Assembly (NCBI GenBank): GCA_016716385.1
Contig: JADJWL010000002.1
Coordinates: 124,001 to 188,000 of the forward strand
DNA from: Bryobacterales bacterium
GTDB taxonomy: Bacteria; Acidobacteriota; Terriglobia; Bryobacterales; Bryobacteraceae
Direction of reading: 5' to 3'
Length of the DNA stretch: 64,000 nt
The translations under genes and the position numbers were made by a program. The notes below the pieces were generated by a model. It was given only the letters and a program-made list of their open reading frames with translations. It was not told the origin of the DNA and made no database searches. Shown here piece after piece: positions 1-8,956 of the stretch (positions are counted from its first letter, which is position 1; each line of letters opens with the position of its first letter).

Positions 1-291
1 CACATCGCGCGTTGTCGCATCGGAAGGCGTCAGCAACTCAGTTCGTTCGACGAGAAATCCTTCGGCCGATACGCTGACGCGATAGGATGCGGAAGGGAGA
101 CCGGTGAAGCGGTACCGTCCTTCCCAGTCCGATTCCTGCTGCGCAATCAGGGCACCCGCATCCGTGCGCAGCGTGACCTCCGCTTTGGGAACGGGCACAC
201 CCAATGGATCTGTGATCGTCCCTTCAATCGTCGCGGCTGTCATACCAATGGCCCCTGCAAGGGCAATGGCAAAACCAATCAGAAAGCGCAA
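1..291 (-). CDS. N-terminus of an exported carboxypeptidase-regulatory-like (TonB receptor/Oar-type) protein, partial
   Basis: The gene enters from position 291 and runs off the left edge, so only about 97 residues are seen. A TTG start at 289-291 lies 6 bases after a GAGGGGAGA ribosome binding site; a GTG at 295-297 is the alternative. The first 20 residues form a signal peptide (MRFLIGFAIALAGAIGMTAA). It is followed by a CarboxypepD_reg-like beta-sandwich with the typical run ATIEGTITDPLGVPVPKAEV, then GRYRFTGLPSASYRVSV. In Acidobacteria this arrangement usually opens a large TonB-dependent, Oar-like outer-membrane protein; here the remainder cannot be seen, so a smaller secreted protein is also possible. 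Confidence 0.7.
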   Translation of the reverse strand, partial: MRFLIGFAIALAGAIGMTAATIEGTITDPLGVPVPKAEVTLRTDAGALIAQQESDWEGRYRFTGLPSASYRVSVSAEGFLVERTELLTPSDATTRDV

Positions 292-882
292 AACCACTCT
301 CCCCTCATCTGCGATCGAGGTGTGTGCGCCAGCCCGTCGGTAGAGCGACTCTGCCGGCGACATACCAGCGCACAACCCTCAGTCGGTTGTGGGGTGATTG
401 CCGGCGTAGAATGGAGACGTCGGCAGCCATCCCGGTTGTCGGTCGCGCGTCCGCCGGGTCTTCGCCAAAAGGTTCCCGGCGGACGCGTCTGGAGTTTCAG
501 GATCGGTCACACTTTCGCAACCGATTTGCATCTGACTACTGATGATACAGCAATAGGACCAAAAGCGTCCAATATTTCTTGGGGCTGATCTGTTCAGGAG
601 ACGGCGGAGGGAAGGTGGCCCGGCAAGACTGGGCGTCCACACCCGTTTCAGCTTTGGGCGCTGAGGCCGCGCTGATTCGGGGACGCCTTCCGTGGGAACG
701 GCATGCCGGGGTTTAGTGTGTCAATGCGGAGATGGCGTTTGTCAGGACGTCCGGCGTCAAAGTGCCTGTTTGCCATACAATTGCATCTACAAGGTCCGAC
801 GCCGGACGAGAGCCGGTGAAACGACTGGCCGCTCCGCGGAGATTAGTCGAGGCGGGACGTCCACGGGTCCCGCCGCTGTAGA
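292..882. other. Intergenic stretch without a convincing gene; one perfect hairpin
   Basis: No reading frame here has a ribosome binding site or family likeness. The one clear structure is a 7-bp perfect stem with a 7-base loop at 371-391 (CACAACC / GGTTGTG), 80 bases upstream of the surface-protein start. It has no U-run, so it is not an obvious terminator. Confidence 0.5.
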
Positions 883-2472
883 TTAACCCTTGCGCGCCGC
901 CGTGAACTTCGCGGTTCCGTATTCGCCCAACTCGACGACTCCGGACATGCGATTGCCGTCGATCGCGCCTTTGTACGTGTAGCGGAGATTCGCTCCCTCA
1001 ATGCGGCCGCCGCCGGCGAACTGAACGCGGTTGCCGTCAATGTGGCCGGAGAGCGGTCCCTTCACCAGGCGTCCGGTGTACTGGCCGCTGATCGCGTTGC
1101 CCTTGGGATCGAGATAGAACGTGTGGCGCACCGATCCGACACTGAACTCCAGGTCGGCCTCCCACAGGCCGCGGACGTCGCCCGCGGGCGCGGCGTAGCT
1201 GGGCTTCGCCTTGGGCCCCGGCGCCTTGCTCAGCACCTCGTGCAGGCGATCGGCCACGAGCTGGAATTCGCCCGGCCACATGGCGGCGGGACGGATCAGC
1301 ATTTCGCTGGCTCTGTCGTTCTCGTTCAAGCCGGCGTGTGTCATGATGCGCGGCTCACCTGCAAGCAGCATCTGCCCGACTTCGCCGGCGGTGTAGCCGA
1401 TCTTCTTCGGATCCCAGATGACGCGCATCGTCGGATAGTAGGCCTTGTCCTTCGGCTCGATGATCGTGCCGGAGACGCCGGGCACTTTGGACACGGTCGC
1501 GATGATGTGGCGGAACCACGCGCGCCACTCGTCGTCCTCGGCGTCGCGGTTGCGCTTGCCCTCGCGCAGCATCTCAATCGCCTTGACCATTCCCGCGACT
1601 TCCTCTTTGCTCACCTTCATGGCGCGGGCGAACGCGTGATGCGGCGCGGAGTTCATGAACGCCGCGGCGATGAGGTCCTTGCGTCCGGCGAGAATGCCGG
1701 CGGTCTGGGGTCCGCGGATGATCTTGCCGCCGGAATAGGCCACGAGGTCGACGCCGCGGGAGATGTACGGATTCGGCACCAGAGGCAGGCGGTCGGCCGA
1801 ATCGATGACGACCGGCACGCCGCGGCGTTTGGCCGCCGCGCAGAACTGCTCCAGCGTGAACGGGTTTCCGTCGTTGGCGAGATTGATTTGTCCGGTCGCC
1901 ATCGCGGTACGGGGGCTGAACGCCGCTTCGAGTTCCGCCAGCGTGCCGACTTCCACCATGCGGATACCGGTGCTGCGCACCGCGTGGTCATAGATGCTGC
2001 GCGACCAGCGCGGGACGATCACTTCGTTCTTGAGGTCTGTCGTGTCGGGGAGCTGCTGCATCTTCTCCGGATCGCCTCCGGCGACGCAGGCCAGGGTGGC
2101 GCAGGTGATGGCCCCGGCCGCGCCGGAGCTGACCATGGCTGCTTCCACCTGGAGAAGTTGCGCGATGCGCTTCCCTGCCCCTTCCATGAGCTCGTCGAGG
2201 TTGACCGGGTAATACGAGGCGTCGTTCATCGCCTCGATCACTTCCGGCAGCATCGCGGAGCCGCCGTTGATCGTGTAGGTCGAGGTGCAGTTGACGAACG
2301 GCCGGACCCCGAAGCCCTGGTAGACCGCGGGTCCACCGGCGCGGACGGGCAGGCGGGCGGCGGCGGCGCGGGCGGCGCGCGGGCCGAACAGGCTGCCGGC
2401 GAAAGCGACAACGCCGGCGTAGAACATGTCCCGGCGGTTCAAGGGAGCGAAATCGGAATGTTGCTTCGACAT
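883..2472 (-). CDS. Tat-exported SelA-like PLP-dependent protein with C-terminal beta domain
   Basis: A 529-residue protein. Residues 1-36 are a twin-arginine-type signal (LNRRDMFYAGVVAF, ending GPRAARA). The body is a fold-type I PLP domain of the SelA/D-glucosaminate-6-phosphate ammonia-lyase kind: it has VSSGAAGAITCATLA, the Asp of VVIDSADRLP and the candidate PLP lysine in VAYSGGKIIRGPQTAGIL. From about residue 430 a separate beta-rich domain follows (GLWEADLEFSVGSVRHTFYL, then repeated GNR/GQY turns), resembling a lipocalin-like barrel. The export signal argues against true selenium transferase and for periplasmic amino-acid or amino-sugar chemistry. It is divergent from the DSD1-like gene at 2550, which is also PLP-dependent and Tat-exported. 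The substrate is not known. Confidence 0.75.
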   Translation of the reverse strand: MSKQHSDFAPLNRRDMFYAGVVAFAGSLFGPRAARAAAARLPVRAGGPAVYQGFGVRPFVNCTSTYTINGGSAMLPEVIEAMNDASYYPVNLDELMEGAGKRIAQLLQVEAAMVSSGAAGAITCATLACVAGGDPEKMQQLPDTTDLKNEVIVPRWSRSIYDHAVRSTGIRMVEVGTLAELEAAFSPRTAMATGQINLANDGNPFTLEQFCAAAKRRGVPVVIDSADRLPLVPNPYISRGVDLVAYSGGKIIRGPQTAGILAGRKDLIAAAFMNSAPHHAFARAMKVSKEEVAGMVKAIEMLREGKRNRDAEDDEWRAWFRHIIATVSKVPGVSGTIIEPKDKAYYPTMRVIWDPKKIGYTAGEVGQMLLAGEPRIMTHAGLNENDRASEMLIRPAAMWPGEFQLVADRLHEVLSKAPGPKAKPSYAAPAGDVRGLWEADLEFSVGSVRHTFYLDPKGNAISGQYTGRLVKGPLSGHIDGNRVQFAGGGRIEGANLRYTYKGAIDGNRMSGVVELGEYGTAKFTAARKG

Positions 2473-2549
2473 GGGGTTTGACCGTCACGGTACCACAATT
2501 CGCCGGTGACCTATAATGGCTGCCAAAGCCACGCGAGGAGATCGCAGCC
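2473..2549 (+). promoter_or_regulatory. Divergent promoter region with consensus -10 box
   Basis: This 77-base gap separates two divergent Tat/PLP genes. A perfect TATAAT lies at 2512-2517, with an AGGAG ribosome binding site (2535-2539) before the ATG at 2550. No good -35 is seen at 17 bases. Elements for the leftward gene are not clear. Confidence 0.5.
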
Positions 2550-3719
2550 ATGATGACGCAGTTTTCAACCTTGTTCCGCGGCATGAGCCGCCGCGACTGG
2601 TTCCGGGGCGCGGGCCTGTTCGCCGCCGCCTCCTCCGCCGGAGCGGCGCCGCACCATACAGGAGCCATCCGCACGGTGGACGACCTCGACACGCCGGCGA
2701 TGATCATCGATCTCGACATCCTCGAGAAGAACATCCGCGAGATGCAGGAGCACTGCAACCGCGAGCAGATCCCGCTGCACGTGCACATCAAGACGCACAA
2801 GATCCCGGAGATCGCCCTGATGCAGTTGCGGCAGGGCGCCACCGGCATCTGCTGCCAGAAGCTGGGCGAAGCGGAAGTGATGGTGGCGGGCGGTGTCCGC
2901 TCGGACATTCTCGTGCCGTACAACATCGTTGGGCGGCAGAAGCTGGTCCGTCTGGCGCGTCTGTGCAAGCGCGCGCGGATGACGGTCGCGGTGGATTCCG
3001 AGGTCGTCGCGCAAGGCATCTCGCAACAGCTTCAGCAGGACGGCGGATCCGTGCGCGTGCTGGTGGAACTCGACACCGGCGGCAGGCGGACCGGCGTGCA
3101 GTCGCCCCAGGCGGCGCTGGAACTGGCACAGAAGATCTCCCGAATGCCGAAGCTGGACTTCCGCGGCGTGATGACATTCCCAAGCCGGCTGGAGGCAAAG
3201 CCGTTTTTCGACGAGACGATCCACCTGTTCAAGAAAGCGGGGCTGCCGCTCCATGAGATCAGCGGCGGCGGCACTGGCGCCGAATCGGCGTCGAAGCAGA
3301 TCGGCTGCAATGTGACGCGCAGCGGTTCGTACGTGTTCGAAGGTCTGAAGCGCATCAACACGACGACGAACCGTCCGAACCCGGTCACGTGCGCGACGCG
3401 CATGATCATGACCGTGGTGAGCACGCCGACGGCGGACCGCGTCATCATCGACGGCGGCCAGAAGACGTTTCAACGCAACCCGGAGCGGCCGTACGCGATG
3501 ATCGAGGGCCATCCGGAAGCGCTGATCAACGGAATGTCCGTGGAGCACGGGCATGTCGACGTGAGCGGATCGAGCCACAAGTTCAAGGTGGGCGAGAGAC
3601 TTGCCGTGATCCCGCAGCACCAGGGCGTGACGATCAACCACCACGACGAAGTCTATGCCGTGCGCAAGGGAATGATCGAAGCGGTGTGGCCTGTCGCGGG
3701 ACGCGGGCGCGTGCGTTAG
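2550..3719 (+). CDS. Exported DSD1-family PLP enzyme (D-threonine aldolase / D-serine dehydratase-like)
   Basis: A 389-residue protein with a Tat-like signal (MSRRDWFRGAGLFAAASSAG). It then has the alanine-racemase-like N-terminal barrel of the D-threonine aldolase/D-serine dehydratase family: LDTPAMIIDLDILEKNI at about residue 46, and the lysine motif HVHIKTHK at 77-84 that carries PLP. The C-terminal beta domain has EHGHVDV and VIPQHQGVTINHHDEVY. Family members bind a metal through a His-x-Asp or His-x-Cys pair near the end; here the matching place reads His357-Gln-Gly, so one ligand appears absent. The family usually acts on D-amino acids or beta-hydroxy-D-amino acids. The SelA-like neighbour suggests a periplasmic D-amino-acid or amino-sugar step. 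Confidence 0.78.
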   Translation: MMTQFSTLFRGMSRRDWFRGAGLFAAASSAGAAPHHTGAIRTVDDLDTPAMIIDLDILEKNIREMQEHCNREQIPLHVHIKTHKIPEIALMQLRQGATGICCQKLGEAEVMVAGGVRSDILVPYNIVGRQKLVRLARLCKRARMTVAVDSEVVAQGISQQLQQDGGSVRVLVELDTGGRRTGVQSPQAALELAQKISRMPKLDFRGVMTFPSRLEAKPFFDETIHLFKKAGLPLHEISGGGTGAESASKQIGCNVTRSGSYVFEGLKRINTTTNRPNPVTCATRMIMTVVSTPTADRVIIDGGQKTFQRNPERPYAMIEGHPEALINGMSVEHGHVDVSGSSHKFKVGERLAVIPQHQGVTINHHDEVYAVRKGMIEAVWPVAGRGRVR

Positions 3720-3723
3720 AGGC

Positions 3724-6114
3724 TTACGGAGCTTTGCAGACGTCCGCCTGCGCACGCACGTTGATCAGGATGTCCCGCCAGTTCGATGCCAGTGGCGTAT
3801 CGCGGTCGATTTCCTGCAGGCGCTCGACGGCCGTCCGGAATCCCTCACAAGCAGCCAGACGGTTGCCGCGTCCGTCCTCGGCCTGGCCGAGGATGAACCA
3901 GGCGTAGGCAAAGCCGGGACGCCGTACGGCCGGGAGTTGCCCCTTGGCGGCGAGCGACTCGTACAGGTCCAGTGCGCGGCGCACGGGGACGGTGGCTTCC
4001 GCCGGTTTCCCGGTTTCGATCAAGGCTTCCGCATAGTCTCTCGACGCCACCGCCAGCCGCTCCTGGATGCGCGTGTTCGCCGGATCGGCCTTCCGGGCGC
4101 GGTCGAGCAGTTCCATGGCGCGGCGGTAATGGGGGAGGGACTCCGGGTCGCGGCCGGAGTAGTCGTAGACTTCGCCCATCACAGCGGCATCCGCCGCCGC
4201 GTCCAGAATGCTCTGGGGATTCCCGGGGTTCTCGTCGAGCAGTTGCGCCGAAAGCCGGGATGCCTTGAGGGCATGTTCGAGCGCAGGGTCGAACTGGTCG
4301 TGCACGGCATAGATCTCCGCAATCCTGCGGTACGCGCTGTCCGCCGAGCGGCGGTACCGGCGGTCCGCGGGACTTCGCTCGGCCGCCTCCAGTGCCAGTT
4401 CAGCCGCGCGCCCGAATTCGGCCACGCGGAGCTTCCAATCCGCCGCGGGCATCGCCAGGGCTGAGGTGAACCGCGCGACGCCCGCCCACCAGATGCCATC
4501 GGGATCCTCCGGCTGCGCGGCGCTGTACTGGTCCGCGTAGGTCACCGCCTTTCCTGCATTGCGGAATGCGGCGTCGGATTGGCCGTGCTGGCTGTGGTAT
4601 TCAGCGAGCCTAATATGGACGCGCGCCGCCAGCAGGAGAAGCGAAGACCGCCCGGGGCTCGCCGCCAGCGCCTGGAGCAACAAAGCTTCCGCCCGGTCCA
4701 GACTCGCCTTGGCGCTCCCGAAGTCTCCCAGATTTGAGGACAAGGGATTCCCCTGGACCGCGGACAGTTCCAGATACGCCCCGGACAGTTCTTCGAGCAG
4801 AGCCGCATTGCCGCCCACATCCTGGGACACCGCGTCGAGGTACTCCATCGAACCTTCGATCAACTTCTTGCGCAGAGGCAGGGTTGCGGGAATAGCGTCC
4901 AACGCGGGCTGGATCTCGAAGATGACGGTATGGACGAGCCTCCGTGCATCTTCGAACCGTCTGGCCTCGCGCTGCGTCTGCCGCGCCCAGAACCCGGCGC
5001 CCAGGGCCAGGGCGATGGCGAGCGCGGACGCACCCAGGGCAAGCACGCGGTGGCGCCGGAGGAAGCGGCTCAGCAGGTACGTCGCGCTCGGCGGGACAGC
5101 GAGTACGGGATGCCCGTCCAGGTGACGTCCAAGTTCGGCCTCCAGTTCCGCGACCGAGGCGTAGCGGTTCGCCGGATCCTCCGCCATGGCCTTGGTGACA
5201 ATGGCATCGAGGTCACGCGGGAGGCGGCGTGCCACGCGGCTGGGTGGGGGCAATTCATGCTCCATGGCGTGCCGGATCGCCGCGGCGTAACCGGCGCCCT
5301 CCAGTCGCCTCGGATTCGTGCCGGTCAGCAACTCGTAGAGGAGCAGCCCGAGTGCGTACACATCCGAGGCCAGCGTGAGGGGAGCGCCGCGAAGCTGCTC
5401 CGGACTGGCGTAGTGCAGCGACATCGGCTGAAGCAGGGTTCCGGTTGCCTCCGGCGACTCCGGGCCGACCGGCCGCGCGATGCCGAAGTCGAGAATCTTC
5501 ACGGCGCCATCTTCCGTCACGAGGATGTTGCCGGGTTTCAAATCGCGGTGCAGGATCAGGTGTTGATGCGCGTACGAAACGGCCGCGCATACGTCGCGAA
5601 ACAGGCGGAGGCGCTGCCGGAGTTCAAGCTTGCGGCAATGATCGGTGATGGGCGCGCCGCGCACAAGCTCCATCGCGAAGTAGCGCCGTCCCGCGGCGAT
5701 GCCCCCGTCGAGAAGGCGGACAATCCCCGGGTGTTCCAGCCGCGCAAGCAACTGCCGTTCCTGGATAAAGCGGCGTTCGCCGTCGGGTGTGAACATAGCG
5801 CCGCCGGCGATCTTGAGCGCCACTTCGCGGCGGAATTCGCCGTCGTTCCGCTCAGCGCGATAGACCACGCCCATCCCGCCGCGCCCTAGTTCTTCGAGCA
5901 GGCGGTAGGGGCCAATCATGGCGCCCGGTCCGACGGCGGACTCGCCGGGCGGCGTCAGAAATCCGCCTGCTGCCGCGAGCGCCGCCAGCAGGCTTTCCAC
6001 TTCGGCGCGCACGCCGGGCTGTAGATCGTCAAGCAGGGCCTGACGCCCGTCGGACGGCGCTTCTTGCACTCGCGCGAACGCATCCCGGACCAGTGTCCAA
6101 GTTTCGGCATCCAT
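3724..6114 (-). CDS. Membrane Ser/Thr protein kinase with C-terminal TPR-like half
   Basis: A 796-residue protein. The kinase domain runs from about residue 68 to 335, with a glycine loop (ELGRGGMGVVYRAE), invariant lysine K101 in VALKIAGG, catalytic HRDLKPGNILV (Asp191), DFG at 209-211 and the ASPEQLRG/DVYALGLLLYELLTG region. A single membrane segment follows (LALGASALAIALALGAGFWA), then an alpha-helical, alanine-rich tail of more than 400 residues with tetratricopeptide-like repeats that should lie outside the cytoplasm. The first 60 residues resemble the short helical region seen in many acidobacterial kinases. It sits 42 bases downstream of an ECF sigma gene on the same strand, a frequent pairing in this phylum, so the kinase likely works in the same signalling unit. 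Confidence 0.9.
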   Translation of the reverse strand: MDAETWTLVRDAFARVQEAPSDGRQALLDDLQPGVRAEVESLLAALAAAGGFLTPPGESAVGPGAMIGPYRLLEELGRGGMGVVYRAERNDGEFRREVALKIAGGAMFTPDGERRFIQERQLLARLEHPGIVRLLDGGIAAGRRYFAMELVRGAPITDHCRKLELRQRLRLFRDVCAAVSYAHQHLILHRDLKPGNILVTEDGAVKILDFGIARPVGPESPEATGTLLQPMSLHYASPEQLRGAPLTLASDVYALGLLLYELLTGTNPRRLEGAGYAAAIRHAMEHELPPPSRVARRLPRDLDAIVTKAMAEDPANRYASVAELEAELGRHLDGHPVLAVPPSATYLLSRFLRRHRVLALGASALAIALALGAGFWARQTQREARRFEDARRLVHTVIFEIQPALDAIPATLPLRKKLIEGSMEYLDAVSQDVGGNAALLEELSGAYLELSAVQGNPLSSNLGDFGSAKASLDRAEALLLQALAASPGRSSLLLLAARVHIRLAEYHSQHGQSDAAFRNAGKAVTYADQYSAAQPEDPDGIWWAGVARFTSALAMPAADWKLRVAEFGRAAELALEAAERSPADRRYRRSADSAYRRIAEIYAVHDQFDPALEHALKASRLSAQLLDENPGNPQSILDAAADAAVMGEVYDYSGRDPESLPHYRRAMELLDRARKADPANTRIQERLAVASRDYAEALIETGKPAEATVPVRRALDLYESLAAKGQLPAVRRPGFAYAWFILGQAEDGRGNRLAACEGFRTAVERLQEIDRDTPLASNWRDILINVRAQADVCKAP

Positions 6115-6156
6115 GGCAAGTCCCTACATTGATTCCTGGCGCATTCCGGACGCGTC

Positions 6157-6771
6157 TCAACCGGAGGATGCATGCAAACGCCGCGCCAGCCACGCCCGCG
6201 CGACGGTCCAATCCCGGCTGACGGCCTGCGGGGAGCAGCCGAGAATCTCGGCGGTCTCCTCCAGGGTCAATCCGGCGAAATAGCGCAACTCCACGACGCG
6301 CGCCCGCTCGGGGTCCATCTGCGCCAGTTCGTCCAGGGCAGAGTTGAGCGCGACGACGTCCAGGTCGGGTTCGATGGCGATAGTGAGCGCCAGGTCGAGG
6401 CCCACAGCCACCGACCCGGCGCCGCGCTTGGCGGCGAGGCGCTTCCGTGCGTCGTCCACGAGAATGCGCCGCATGGCCTTGGCGACGGCTCCGAAGAAGT
6501 GGGCGCGGCCCTGCCAACCGATGCGATTCTGATCGACCAGGCGGAGGTAGGCCTCGTGGACGAGCGCGGTAGTCCCGAGGAGGTGTCCGGGGCGCTCATG
6601 GCGCATCAGGCTCTGGGCGATGGTCCGCATCTCGGAATACACCACGGAGACCAGTTCTTCGAAGGCAGCGGGCTCCCCCGCCGTCCACCGGTTCAGCAAA
6701 TCGGTGATTTCGGCCACAAGTAGGCATAGTGTACCTGGACCGGCGACGAAAGTCCGCGAGGTTTGCGCCAT
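6157..6771 (-). CDS. ECF-type RNA polymerase sigma factor (TIGR02999-like)
   Basis: At most 204 residues. The core begins at EITDLLNRWTAGEPAAFEEL, so a GTG start at 6717 (18 residues later) fits the family better than 6771; neither has a strong ribosome binding site. Region 2 is present (LVYSEMRTIAQS-like helix, then HEAYLRLVDQNRIGWQGRAH and FFGAVAKAMRRILVDDAR). Region 4 contains ERARVVELRYFAGLTLEETA and the recognition helix EILGCSPQAVSRDWTVARAW. This subgroup is abundant in Acidobacteria and Planctomycetes and usually lies beside Ser/Thr kinases, as here. No anti-sigma gene is seen, so the kinase is the likely partner. Confidence 0.88.
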   Translation of the reverse strand: MAQTSRTFVAGPGTLCLLVAEITDLLNRWTAGEPAAFEELVSVVYSEMRTIAQSLMRHERPGHLLGTTALVHEAYLRLVDQNRIGWQGRAHFFGAVAKAMRRILVDDARKRLAAKRGAGSVAVGLDLALTIAIEPDLDVVALNSALDELAQMDPERARVVELRYFAGLTLEETAEILGCSPQAVSRDWTVARAWLARRLHASSG

Positions 6772-6810
6772 GTCTAGAAAGAACCTACTGAACGGAAGAC
6801 GGAGAGATCA

Positions 6811-7665
6811 ATGCAGCGTGGCTATTGCGGTACCTTGACCGGAACATCAGATGGAAACGTGACATCGTCACGCGCGGGCCTCAGGATGCTGTTGGTGGCG
6901 GCGATGGCATGGGCAGCGCCACTCTCCAGCGCGGCGACCCTGTACGATGCCGTCAGCGACTTCTCCCTGGCGGCAAACCCGAACGGAGTCTGGAGCTACG
7001 GCACCAATTCGGGAACGGGAGGGAGCTTCTCGGCGTTCACGCACTCAGCCCCCAACGTCAACAGCCCCAGCTACTGGCTGAACCAGCCGTTCAGCGCGGG
7101 CTTTCCCAACTACTTTCCGTTCGTGGCGAAGAACGCCACCGGGTCGACTTTCACGAACAACTTCGGTCTTGCAGTACCCACAGACGTCCTGTACATGGCT
7201 CCTGGCATCAACCTGCTGTCGATTGTGCAGTTCACCGCAGCGGACAGCGGCCAGCATACGTTCACCGGCGAGTTCCTTGGACTTCAGCAGCCGTTTGACC
7301 GCGGGGGCGGCTTCGGGACAGCACCCGGGCCCACCGTCCTGGTGTCGGCCTTTCTGAACGGGACGTCCGCGCTCCTTCCCGCGACCACGCTGAATGCTCC
7401 TTCAGGCAGCCCCGGCGGAAACGTCGGCATCAACTTGCTGCTCAACCTGACCGCGGGCGACACGGTTCAGTTCCGGGTGGACTCGACACAGTTCTTCCAG
7501 GATACGCAGGGGCGTTCGGACCTGGACATACAAGGAGACTCGATTGGGTTGCGGCTCGGGGTGACTGCCCCCACGGAACTGAATCCGGTCCCTGAGCCCT
7601 CCACGCTGGGCCTGCTGCCTCTGGCGATAGGGGCACTCTACTGGCGCAATCGCTTCGTGCGGTAG
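6811..7665 (+). CDS. PEP-CTERM sorted exported protein
   Basis: 284 residues, with a GGAGAGA ribosome binding site 5 bases before the ATG. A basic N-region (SSRAGLRM) and hydrophobic core (LLVAAMAWAAPLSSAA) give a signal peptide. The mature part is rich in Gly, Ser, Thr and Asn and looks like an extracellular beta-sandwich. It ends with the sorting tag VPEPSTLGLLPLAIGALYW plus a basic tail (RNRFVR), the signal handled by exosortase/archaeosortase-type enzymes. No exosortase gene is in the window. The mature domain is not recognised. A second PEP-CTERM gene follows 106 bases downstream. Confidence 0.82.
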   Translation: MQRGYCGTLTGTSDGNVTSSRAGLRMLLVAAMAWAAPLSSAATLYDAVSDFSLAANPNGVWSYGTNSGTGGSFSAFTHSAPNVNSPSYWLNQPFSAGFPNYFPFVAKNATGSTFTNNFGLAVPTDVLYMAPGINLLSIVQFTAADSGQHTFTGEFLGLQQPFDRGGGFGTAPGPTVLVSAFLNGTSALLPATTLNAPSGSPGGNVGINLLLNLTAGDTVQFRVDSTQFFQDTQGRSDLDIQGDSIGLRLGVTAPTELNPVPEPSTLGLLPLAIGALYWRNRFVR

Positions 7666-7771
7666 GACAACATGGCGGCATGCTCCGCGTGGCACTACCG
7701 GTCGAATAGTACTTCGCTGACCGGAGAAAGCTGCCGAGCCCTGCGCCACGTAGAGATAGGAGCCTTTACCG

Positions 7772-8545
7772 ATGCTGCGTGCTGTTCTTTGGATTGCCAT
7801 GTTGACCCTGCCGGCGGCGCAGGCGGGTGTGGTGAGCTTTCTCGACGAGACGTTTCTTGACGCGGACTGGAGCACCGTCGTGGTCCAACAGGACGCGGGC
7901 ACCAGCCATACTATCAATGGACAGATCGCGTCCGGCGGGAATCCTGGCGCGTACCGCCAGCAGACGCTTAGTTCGTTGGGGTTGCCGGGGGGAACAACCG
8001 CAGGCGTCAACATCGCCAGTTTCCGAAACCTGTTCACTTTCGACCCTTCCGCCAATGGCGCCATCCAGAGCCTCAACTTCAGCTATGACTTGGCCTTTCT
8101 CGCTTCGCCAACCAGCACCGCTGGGTTCTTCCGGCCCTACATCCGGCAGAATGGATTCATCTTCGGCATCGCCGGCGTGAATAACAGCGCGGCTGGAGCC
8201 TGGCAGACTTTTCAAAACACAAGTACCGGAGCGAGTGACTGGCTCGAGGTAACGGGCTCGGGATCTCTGCCAGACTTCAGCGCCAGCGGCGGGCTCATCG
8301 AATTCGGCTATCGTACAGCCGTTACATTCGGTTGCAGCCTGACGACCACCTGCCCTCCCTTCGACATCGTTTCCGGGATCGACAATTATCGCGTCACGGT
8401 AAACTTCCAGGACGCCGGGACCGCCATCCCGGAGCCATCGACCTACGCCTTGTTCGGTTCGGCGCTTCTGGCCGGCGTTCTGTGGCGCCGTCGGCGGATC
8501 GCGACAGATCGGGATCCCGGCGCCACGGGGCTCGGCCGCGGGTGA
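7772..8545 (+). CDS. PEP-CTERM sorted exported protein
   Basis: 257 residues. A ribosome binding site (AGGAG) lies 10 bases before the ATG. The signal peptide is MLRAVLWIAMLTLPAAQA, followed by a secreted domain with many aromatic and Ser/Thr residues (FLDETFLDADWSTVVVQQD), with two cysteines close together (FGCSLTTTCPP) that could form a disulfide. The tag is IPEPSTYALFGSALLAGVLW followed by a basic RRRR cluster. It then has an unusual 18-residue extension (ending TGLGRG) beyond the normal end of the sorting signal. It probably belongs with the PEP-CTERM gene just upstream. Its function is not known. Confidence 0.8.
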   Translation: MLRAVLWIAMLTLPAAQAGVVSFLDETFLDADWSTVVVQQDAGTSHTINGQIASGGNPGAYRQQTLSSLGLPGGTTAGVNIASFRNLFTFDPSANGAIQSLNFSYDLAFLASPTSTAGFFRPYIRQNGFIFGIAGVNNSAAGAWQTFQNTSTGASDWLEVTGSGSLPDFSASGGLIEFGYRTAVTFGCSLTTTCPPFDIVSGIDNYRVTVNFQDAGTAIPEPSTYALFGSALLAGVLWRRRRIATDRDPGATGLGRG

Positions 8546-8560
8546 GGGGAGTTCTGAGGG

Positions 8561-8956
8561 TCAGGGGCGAAACCGCTCGTCGATCTCGACCTGGTAGCCG
8601 CTGGCGAGGCGATTGGTTTCATTGGCCATGCCGACCACGGCCATCACTTCGGCGAACATGGCGTCGGTCATGCCGGCCTTGCGGGCCGACGCCGTGTGCG
8701 ACGCAATGCAATAGCCGCACTGGTTGGTCGCGCTGACCGCGACGTAGAGGAGTTCCTTGGTGAGTGGGTCGAGCGCACCCGGCGCCATCACCTGCCTGAC
8801 GGACTCCCAGGTGCGCCGCAGCGTCGCCGGGTGGTGCGCCAGCGCTTTCCAGAAGTTGTTGATCCAGTCCGTGCCGCGCGTCGCCATGATGTCGTCATAG
8901 ACGGCACGGACCTCGGCTGGGGCCTGATCGTATTCAACGAGACCGCACGTTGCCAT
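8561..8956 (-). CDS. AhpD-like / carboxymuconolactone decarboxylase-family protein
   Basis: 131 residues, all helical. The family signature is present: LTKELLYVAVSATNQCGYC followed by IASHTASARKAG, giving the CxxC (Cys-Gly-Tyr-Cys) plus His of AhpD-like peroxidase/disulfide enzymes. The N-terminal part, with an FWKALAHHPATLRRTWESV helix, is that of the uncharacterised alkylhydroperoxidase-related subgroup. It is likely a cytoplasmic protein that removes peroxides or acts as a thiol reductant. It is transcribed convergently with the PEP-CTERM gene, with only 15 bases between the stops. The chemistry is inferred from the motif only. Confidence 0.85.
   Translation of the reverse strand: MATCGLVEYDQAPAEVRAVYDDIMATRGTDWINNFWKALAHHPATLRRTWESVRQVMAPGALDPLTKELLYVAVSATNQCGYCIASHTASARKAGMTDAMFAEVMAVVGMANETNRLASGYQVEIDERFRP

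Noticed and set aside
371..391. Hairpin as a terminator for the SelA-like gene
   Set aside because: There is no U-run, and it lies 490 bases beyond the gene end and nearer to the divergent gene start.
883..2472. Calling the SelA-like gene the true selA for the selenoprotein in this window
   Set aside because: It has an export signal and an extra C-terminal beta domain and is far from the fdn genes; a cytoplasmic selA should be elsewhere.
1042..2481. Long plus-strand open frame (479 codons) opposite the SelA-like gene
   Set aside because: It is a shadow caused by high GC: its translation is rich in His, Arg and Asp, with no family pattern, while the minus-strand gene has a signal peptide and PLP motifs.
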